Shown here piece by piece: positions 58,774-64,000 of a stretch of DNA of 64,000 nucleotides. Every line of letters starts with the position of its first letter. The stretch's first letter is position 1. A program made the translations under genes and the position numbers. This stretch comes from an alpha proteobacterium MED-G09. GTDB taxonomy: Bacteria; Pseudomonadota; Alphaproteobacteria; MED-G09. The stretch lies in contig CAJIZT010000007.1 of assembly GCA_905182015.1 (NCBI GenBank), positions 83,570 to 147,569 on the forward strand, in the 5' to 3' direction. Below the pieces are notes generated by a model. The model was not told where the DNA came from and searched no databases. It saw only the letters and a program-made list of their open reading frames with translations.

Positions 58774-61689
58774 TTAGAACTTCGCACCAATTGAAATACC
58801 AAACATTCTTGGTTCCATATAGAAATCATTTCTAAATTGGCCTGAGGATGGATCGGTAAAATATGCACCAGTTTGATTATTATCATCAGCTAGATTTTGA
58901 ACCCAAAGTCTTGCATAAAAATCAGAGTTTGTTGGTTTGAATATAACCTGTGCATTAATAACATTCCAAGAATCTATACTATCTCTAGTGCTATTATAAA
59001 GACGAGTCCACATTGAATCTTGCCAATAAAAGTCTAAACGAGAAATAATTTGTAGATTTGAATCTGTAAAATCTGAAGTATATTCTATACCAATATGAGC
59101 AGTTGCCTTAGGTGCATTTGTTAATTCATTTCCACCTAAATCATATTCTACTTCATAGAAACCACCTAAGCCGGCCGCAGTTAATTTTGTAGATATAGAA
59201 TTACAGTTACCGAGTGTTGGTAGTGCGCCCATTCCAAAAATTTGCGCTATTGGATCCATTGTTCCAGAAGGATCAGATGAGTCAAAATTATTAACTGATA
59301 GAGTTTTTGGAATAAGGTATACATCTAAAGCACCAGCTGCAGGATTAGCATTAAGAACTCCACCACCTATACCAGCAGTTAATTGTTGCTTAGTAAACCC
59401 ACATGTAGAACCAGTACCAATATCTTTAAGAACCCAGCCCTTTGTATCACCAACGCCTCTGCCAGTAAGGTCATGAGGGTTAAGCGATTTAGTTCCACGC
59501 GCCACCTCTGTATCAAGGAGAGAGAACTGCGCATCAATTTTTAAACCAGGTACTTGAGAAGGTGACCAAGCAAGTTCAGCCTCAAGACCAGTCATTTCTG
59601 CATCAATATTTTCATTAACAGAAGTTCGAGCTATAATTTTTGAGACTTGAAGTCCTTGGTAGTCATAATAAAAAGCAGAGAAATTAGCAATCAATGTATT
59701 ATCATTTAATACGTTCTTCATACCTATTTCAAATGCATCAATAAATTCTGGATCTGCTTGAGGATCTACACCAGCGAATAAAACTGGATCTACAGGCGGA
59801 TTAAATAAGCCTGGGCGATATCCTCGAGAAATACTTGCATAAATTAATGTAGAATCAGTTGATTCTAGATTGGGTGACCAATCAATACCAGCTTTATAGG
59901 TAATTTCCTCCTCTGAAAAAGAAGTAGGATTACCTGTAAGGGCTCTTTGTTCACCCGGCGCAGGAATTGGTTGAAGTGCAGGTGGAGCCAATCCAGCAAA
60001 AACTAAACCTAAATTAGGATCTGTTCTCTGTATTGCAGCTGTAACGGGGTCGCCAACTGATGCTCCGCCAGCAAGAATAATAGAATTTAAAAACTGCTGG
60101 GCATCTGCCACACTTTTTTCTGATTCATTCCATCTAGCGCCAAGTGTAATTCGAGTCTCTTCGTTAACATCAAAATAAACTTGGGCGAAAACACCTTTAC
60201 GTTCAAGTTCATATGGGTTTGTTAAATTTCTATAATGAGAAGGGTATAATCTTGCACCACTTAATATAGGAGCAAGAGCAACAGCATCACCACCATTAAA
60301 ATATACGTCATAAAGATTAGTGGTTTCATTTTCCAGCATATTAAAGCCAGCAACAAAGTTTACCTTACCATCAAAATCTGAAGCAATGGTAATATCGGCA
60401 TATTTATATTCATTTTCATTGTATGAAGTATCATAAGCGAATGGGTAATCGTGAGTACCACCGCTAGATCCTCCAAAAATTCCCATAGCTCCAAAATTCC
60501 CTGAATTAGGATCTGTAAAGCCTGAGATAGGAATTTCTCCATTTGGGAAAAAAGGATTGGTTCCTTTAAATAACTTTGTTCGACCGTCATTATTTGTATA
60601 ATCTTGTTGAGAAAGAATGCCACTTTCATGATAAGCAAAGTTTGCTTTGATAGTTAAGTTTTCAAATGAAGTATTTTCAATGGCCAGCATATAAGCTTTT
60701 TCGTTAACTTTGTAGACAGGATCAATAGATTGATAAGTTTGCCTTAAATCTGTTAATGGCTGACTAGGAGTTGCATCAAGAGGGCTAAAACTTTGCAGTC
60801 CAGCTGCTCCTAATAGTAATCCATTAAGACCAGAACCTGCTTGTGGTTGTTCGCGTCCAAACCTAAAAGGATGACAACCATATGCTGGTGTTTCAGTCGT
60901 TTTACACATTTGACGACCAGCACGAGCTCTATTGTCGTCTTCTTCAAAATTCATATATGTAAATCTAGCAACGGTATCTTCGTTTAAATCAGCTTCAAGA
61001 ACTGCTCTGTAGGAAATAATATCTCTTCCATCAATATCTTCACCTTCCTTACCAGGGAACATATTAGTAGAGAAGCCTTCTCTGCTAAGCTTCATTCCAG
61101 ATACTCTCAATCGAAGATTATCAGCTAAAGGCATATTCATCATAATTTTAATTTTTTTATGGTTGTAATCACCAATTTCGATTTCTGCTGAAGCCTCTGT
61201 TTCAGCAGTCGGTCTAGAAAAAATCATATTTACAGTACCAGCTGTAGCATTAGCACCATAAAGTGTTCCCTGCGGTCCTCTTAAAACTTCGACACGTGAA
61301 ACATCATAAAATTCTGTTTCAAATACGCGTGTTGGAAGAGGGATACTATCAAGATGGTAAGCAACAGCACCATCACCTGAAGCGGCAACAGCTGCAGAAG
61401 CAACACCCCTAATAGACATGCTACCACCAGTAAAATTACCACGTGTATAAGTAACACTTGGAATGGTGAACTGAAGATCGCTAAAATTTTCAATTTGCTG
61501 AAGCTCTAGAGCATCAGCACCAAAAGCAGAAACTGCAATTGGAACATTTTGAATGCTTTGTTCAGATCTTTCAGCAGTAACAAGAATTTCTTCAATTCCT
61601 GTTGTCCTTACTTCCTGAGCGAAAGCTATATTAGAAAAAATTACAGATGCAGTCATAAAAATGGCTACAGATAAAATACTTTTTGACAT
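58774..61689 (-). CDS. TonB-dependent outer membrane receptor (first copy)
   Basis: The 971-residue receptor has a signal peptide (about 1-24, ending AFAQE), a TonB-box-like IEEILVTAERSEQS, the plug domain with PSVTYTRGN and VEVLRGPQGTLYGANATAG, and a C-terminal beta-barrel ending in Phe (FGISIGAKF). TonB receptors import large ligands such as iron complexes, cobalamin or oligosaccharides; the substrate cannot be assigned. AGGGGAGG precedes the ATG. The Cys pairs in the barrel loops may form disulfides. Confidence 0.92.
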   Translation of the reverse strand: MSKSILSVAIFMTASVIFSNIAFAQEVRTTGIEEILVTAERSEQSIQNVPIAVSAFGADALELQQIENFSDLQFTIPSVTYTRGNFTGGSMSIRGVASAAVAASGDGAVAYHLDSIPLPTRVFETEFYDVSRVEVLRGPQGTLYGANATAGTVNMIFSRPTAETEASAEIEIGDYNHKKIKIMMNMPLADNLRLRVSGMKLSREGFSTNMFPGKEGEDIDGRDIISYRAVLEADLNEDTVARFTYMNFEEDDNRARAGRQMCKTTETPAYGCHPFRFGREQPQAGSGLNGLLLGAAGLQSFSPLDATPSQPLTDLRQTYQSIDPVYKVNEKAYMLAIENTSFENLTIKANFAYHESGILSQQDYTNNDGRTKLFKGTNPFFPNGEIPISGFTDPNSGNFGAMGIFGGSSGGTHDYPFAYDTSYNENEYKYADITIASDFDGKVNFVAGFNMLENETTNLYDVYFNGGDAVALAPILSGARLYPSHYRNLTNPYELERKGVFAQVYFDVNEETRITLGARWNESEKSVADAQQFLNSIILAGGASVGDPVTAAIQRTDPNLGLVFAGLAPPALQPIPAPGEQRALTGNPTSFSEEEITYKAGIDWSPNLESTDSTLIYASISRGYRPGLFNPPVDPVLFAGVDPQADPEFIDAFEIGMKNVLNDNTLIANFSAFYYDYQGLQVSKIIARTSVNENIDAEMTGLEAELAWSPSQVPGLKIDAQFSLLDTEVARGTKSLNPHDLTGRGVGDTKGWVLKDIGTGSTCGFTKQQLTAGIGGGVLNANPAAGALDVYLIPKTLSVNNFDSSDPSGTMDPIAQIFGMGALPTLGNCNSISTKLTAAGLGGFYEVEYDLGGNELTNAPKATAHIGIEYTSDFTDSNLQIISRLDFYWQDSMWTRLYNSTRDSIDSWNVINAQVIFKPTNSDFYARLWVQNLADDNNQTGAYFTDPSSGQFRNDFYMEPRMFGISIGAKF

Positions 61690-61794
61690 TGAATGCCTCC
61701 CCTTACTTACGTTTTATCGCAATTGTTATTTTTTTTTTAGACCTTACCATATGAGGGTAAGCATTAAATCATTGATGACAATAGTAATTTTAAT

Positions 61795-61858
61795 AAAAAA
61801 AACGTAGTGTACCTTTATTACAACATATTTCTATATTCCAACTATGTACACTACGTTT
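61795..61858 (-). promoter_or_regulatory. Terminator-like stem-loop in the first TonB receptor leader
   Basis: AAACGTAGTGTAC (61800-61812) and GTACACTACGTTT (61846-61858) form a perfect 13-bp inverted repeat around a 33-nt loop. Read on the minus strand the stem is followed by eight T (61795-61802, partly in the stem), the structure of an intrinsic terminator about 105 bp before the receptor ATG. It may be an attenuator, or the end of a short RNA transcribed from the spacer. Confidence 0.6.
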
Positions 61859-62044
61859 AAAGGAAGTTTAAAGAAAGCCTAACACTTAATTTATACGTCC
61901 CCCCACACATCTATGTATTATCATAATTATTATTATTATTATTAATGTGTCCTAGTAAATAATTCTATGGTTTATTTTTAAATAAGCAACTCCTTTTTAC
62001 TATTAATAAAAAAAATTCCTAGTATTTATAATAAAAATATTTAG

Positions 62045-62074
62045 TTAAAAAAAAGGCGACTATAAAGCCGCCTT
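62045..62074 (-). terminator. Rho-independent terminator of the second TonB receptor
   Basis: On the minus strand AAGGCG (62069-62074) pairs with CGCCTT (62053-62058) across a 10-nt loop, followed by eight T (plus-strand A run 62047-62054). It lies 27 bp after the stop of the second receptor. Confidence 0.8.
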
Positions 62075-62100
62075 GTTTCATTAAATATATTTCCTTAAGT

Positions 62101-64000
62101 TTAGAACTGTTTTCCTAAGGTTATACCCATCATTTTAGGCTGGTTCGGATAGATCGCGAACGATCCCGGTGAGCCAGGAACACCAAATGCTGTTTGAACA
62201 TATTCATCATCATTAATGTTTCTGCCCCAAATTAAAAGGTTCCAGCCCGAATCTTCGTTTTGGAGACCAAAACTTGCATTTATAGTGCCTACTTCACGTG
62301 GCGCTAGTGATGTTGGAACATTATCTGTTGCTTGTATTTTATCTTCATAAACATACTCTGCTCTAACGAATCCAGTAACTGCCATTGATACATCAAATGT
62401 ATACGCAGCTGATACTGTGATTGCTAAGTCAGGAACTCCACCAGGAACTTGTCCAGTAAAGTCTTTGTAGCGTGCAAGAGAACCATCTATAACCGGACAA
62501 TCATCTGATGCAGGTGCTGATCGGGTTGAATCACACGGTCCATTAGTAAATGAACCATACTTGGCATCAATTAAACTTGCATTAAATGTTACAACAAGAT
62601 CTTGATTTAGATAGAACATTGAGTCAACTTCAATACCTTTATGTCTTTGTTCAGAAACATTTACAAGATTAAAGCCTGTTCCAACAAAAAGGTTTGATTG
62701 AATATTATCGACCGTCATATCAAATAATGTAACATTTAAATAACCGTTACTAAAAGATTTTCTAAAACCAACTTCGATATTTTCTGCTTCTTCAGGGTCC
62801 GCATAATATATACTATTATTCATTGGAAGACCTGAATAAACTGTAGCATTTGCTGATAGGTTTACTGAAATAGCCTTAAAGCCTGTTGAATGACTGAAAT
62901 AAATTGATAAATCATCATCAAGCTGGTGAATAACTTTAAATGAATGAGTTATGTCATCAGAGTCCCATTTTCCATCTTCTGTAGCGTTTGGATAATTGTA
63001 AAACGGTGGGAAGAATTGAAAGCCAGCCAAAAGAGCTGTTGAAGGGTCAAGAGCAAAAGGTATTTCAGCAAAAGCATCGTCTATAATCACATTTGATACA
63101 ACTGTTTTTTCATCTTTAGAGTAACTTACTCCCAATGAAACCGTAGTGTTATCACTAACATCAATATCAAAATTTGCAAATAGACTGAAGGCCTCATTAT
63201 CAACATCAAAATATTCATGCTGAAGGCCGGAGTTTAGTCCATACCATCCAGCTCTTTGCTGCGCTGCAAGGCCAGGAATTATTGCTGCAATACCGCCATC
63301 AAGCGCTGGACTTCCTGTAGAAACACCGGCCAGTACTCCACCAATTTGTGTTGTTGTTAGAGGAGGCAGTGCTGTGCCAAGAAGAGACATTTGAACAGCA
63401 GCTGGTAGAGCAGATATTTGTGAAAGAGCTCCAATTGCAACACCACCTGAAATTTGGTCCAAGGAGGTAGGAACAGCTGAAAGAATGATATCAACTAGAG
63501 TTGAAATATTCTCTTTATAAAGAACATCTCTGTCATGTTTAACCTTCTCATCTTGATAGTACGCGCCTATCATCCATTGAAAAGGTCCGTCATTATTAGA
63601 GCTAAGTCTAAATTCTTGTGTGAATGTTTCAAACTCGTCATCAATGCTGTTTGTAAGCAATGGCATTGCACTAAAGTCTACATCACCAAAAACTTTTTGA
63701 GAATTTTCTCTAAAGGATGTAATAGATTTGAAAGACATTGCATCAAGTTCCCAGTCAATATGCGCCGATAAACCCTTACCTTCAAACTCTCCTGTTGGAT
63801 CATTATTAAGGTATGTTGTATAGCCATATGGATCTACTGGATTAACAATTACCTGTTTTCCTAGTGCTCCGCCTATAAAGAATGCTCCACCAAGAGTGGC
63901 CGCACCATTAGAAACTCCAGCAGTTGTGCAGCAATTTTCATCAGATTTATCATAGTTGGCTATAATTCTTAAAGTTACATTTTCAGAAATTTCACTTAAT
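62101..64000 (-). CDS. TonB-dependent outer membrane receptor (second copy, N-terminus cut off)
   Basis: The frame is open from the window end at 64000 to a stop at 62101, and reads as the middle and C-terminal barrel of a TonB receptor: VTLRIIANYDKSDENCCTTA at the upstream edge, ITSFRENSQKVFGDVDFSA, FTQEFRLSSNNDGPFQWMIG and the ending MMGITLGKQF with a terminal Phe. An ATG at 63738 is internal, since conserved sequence continues upstream of it. The signal peptide and plug lie outside the window. It is a paralogue in tandem with the first receptor. Confidence 0.92.
   Translation of the reverse strand, partial: LSEISENVTLRIIANYDKSDENCCTTAGVSNGAATLGGAFFIGGALGKQVIVNPVDPYGYTTYLNNDPTGEFEGKGLSAHIDWELDAMSFKSITSFRENSQKVFGDVDFSAMPLLTNSIDDEFETFTQEFRLSSNNDGPFQWMIGAYYQDEKVKHDRDVLYKENISTLVDIILSAVPTSLDQISGGVAIGALSQISALPAAVQMSLLGTALPPLTTTQIGGVLAGVSTGSPALDGGIAAIIPGLAAQQRAGWYGLNSGLQHEYFDVDNEAFSLFANFDIDVSDNTTVSLGVSYSKDEKTVVSNVIIDDAFAEIPFALDPSTALLAGFQFFPPFYNYPNATEDGKWDSDDITHSFKVIHQLDDDLSIYFSHSTGFKAISVNLSANATVYSGLPMNNSIYYADPEEAENIEVGFRKSFSNGYLNVTLFDMTVDNIQSNLFVGTGFNLVNVSEQRHKGIEVDSMFYLNQDLVVTFNASLIDAKYGSFTNGPCDSTRSAPASDDCPVIDGSLARYKDFTGQVPGGVPDLAITVSAAYTFDVSMAVTGFVRAEYVYEDKIQATDNVPTSLAPREVGTINASFGLQNEDSGWNLLIWGRNINDDEYVQTAFGVPGSPGSFAIYPNQPKMMGITLGKQF

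Larger units (their letters stand above)
61690..62100. other. Intergenic region between the two TonB receptors
   Basis: This 411-bp region holds no supported gene. On the minus strand, going from the second receptor towards the first, it contains the terminator of the second receptor (62045-62074), AT-rich sequence including an ATT trinucleotide run (about 61926-61945), a long stem-loop with a T-run (61795-61858) and a short hairpin CTTACC/GGTAAG (61743-61761) near the first receptor's start. The leader of the first receptor therefore appears structured. Confidence 0.6.

Noticed and set aside
61926..61945. ATT trinucleotide repeat
   Set aside because: A short low-complexity tract in AT-rich DNA; no evidence for function or phase variation, as it lies outside a gene.
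61690..62044. Cobalamin riboswitch in the leader of the first TonB receptor
   Set aside because: No B12-box-like sequence and no long conserved multi-helix region; only the terminator-like stem is present.
63738..64000. Start of the second TonB receptor at the ATG at 63738
   Set aside because: The same frame continues open to the window edge with receptor-like sequence, so this ATG is internal.

Overview
The window is a gene-dense, AT-rich stretch of bacterial chromosome. The gene content and order point to an alphaproteobacterium. Diagnostic features are an Irr-type Fur regulator divergent from fabA-fabB-fabI, the order coaBC/ubiB/ubiE | mutM/echA/rpsT/dnaA/dnaN/recF/gyrB, a FYDLN-type zinc-ribbon protein next to tRNA-Ala and aroA-cmk-rpsA-ihfB, and trpFBA-accD-folC-trxA ... 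tsaE ... ahcY-EIIA-chvG-chvI-pckA. Short spacers, many start/stop overlaps, missing members of normally conserved clusters and low GC (judged by eye, not computed) suggest a streamlined, probably marine lineage. The order cannot be fixed from the sequence alone.

Layout. 1-8.2 kb: 3' end of rimP, then nusA-infB-rbfA-truB-rpsO-pnp (transcription, translation, RNA decay), without ylxR between nusA and infB. 8.2-10.8 kb (minus): fabA-fabB-fabI, unsaturated fatty acid synthesis. 10.8-13.9 kb: irr, then a rubrerythrin behind two perfect Irr-box (ICE) palindromes, a GlpC/HdrD-like Fe-S oxidoreductase and a DUF3501 protein. This is the most interesting functional cluster in the window and is probably iron/peroxide related. 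13.9-19.2 kb (minus): SH3 protein, MoeB/HesA-like E1 enzyme, dut, coaBC, ubiB, ubiE. 19.3-27.9 kb: mutM, enoyl-CoA hydratase, rpsT, dnaA, dnaN, recF, gyrB. 27.9-35.2 kb: SCO1, an exported ankyrin protein, ctaB and a cytochrome oxidase operon (subunit II, I, two subunit III-family proteins, subunit IV) ending in an exported Sel1-repeat protein. 35.3-45.6 kb: tRNA-Ala(GGC), FYDLN protein, aroA, cmk, rpsA, ihfB, pyrF, trpF, trpB, trpA, accD, folC. 45.6-53.2 kb (mostly minus): trxA, an exonuclease I (SbcB)-like gene where addAB usually lies, tsaE, a ferredoxin/rubredoxin reductase (plus strand), ahcY, a PTS EIIA(Man) protein, chvG, chvI. 53.3-58.7 kb: pckA, polA, an orphan ABC ATPase. 58.8-64 kb: two tandem TonB-dependent receptor genes, the second cut by the window end.

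Functionally almost everything is housekeeping core. The parts that deserve attention are the Irr-controlled rubrerythrin cluster, the departures from the usual alphaproteobacterial clusters (no ylxR, no addAB, no hprK/HPr), the two-subunit-III oxidase operon with a Sel1 protein at its end, and the structured leader of the first TonB receptor. No CRISPR array, transposase, prophage or obvious foreign island is visible.
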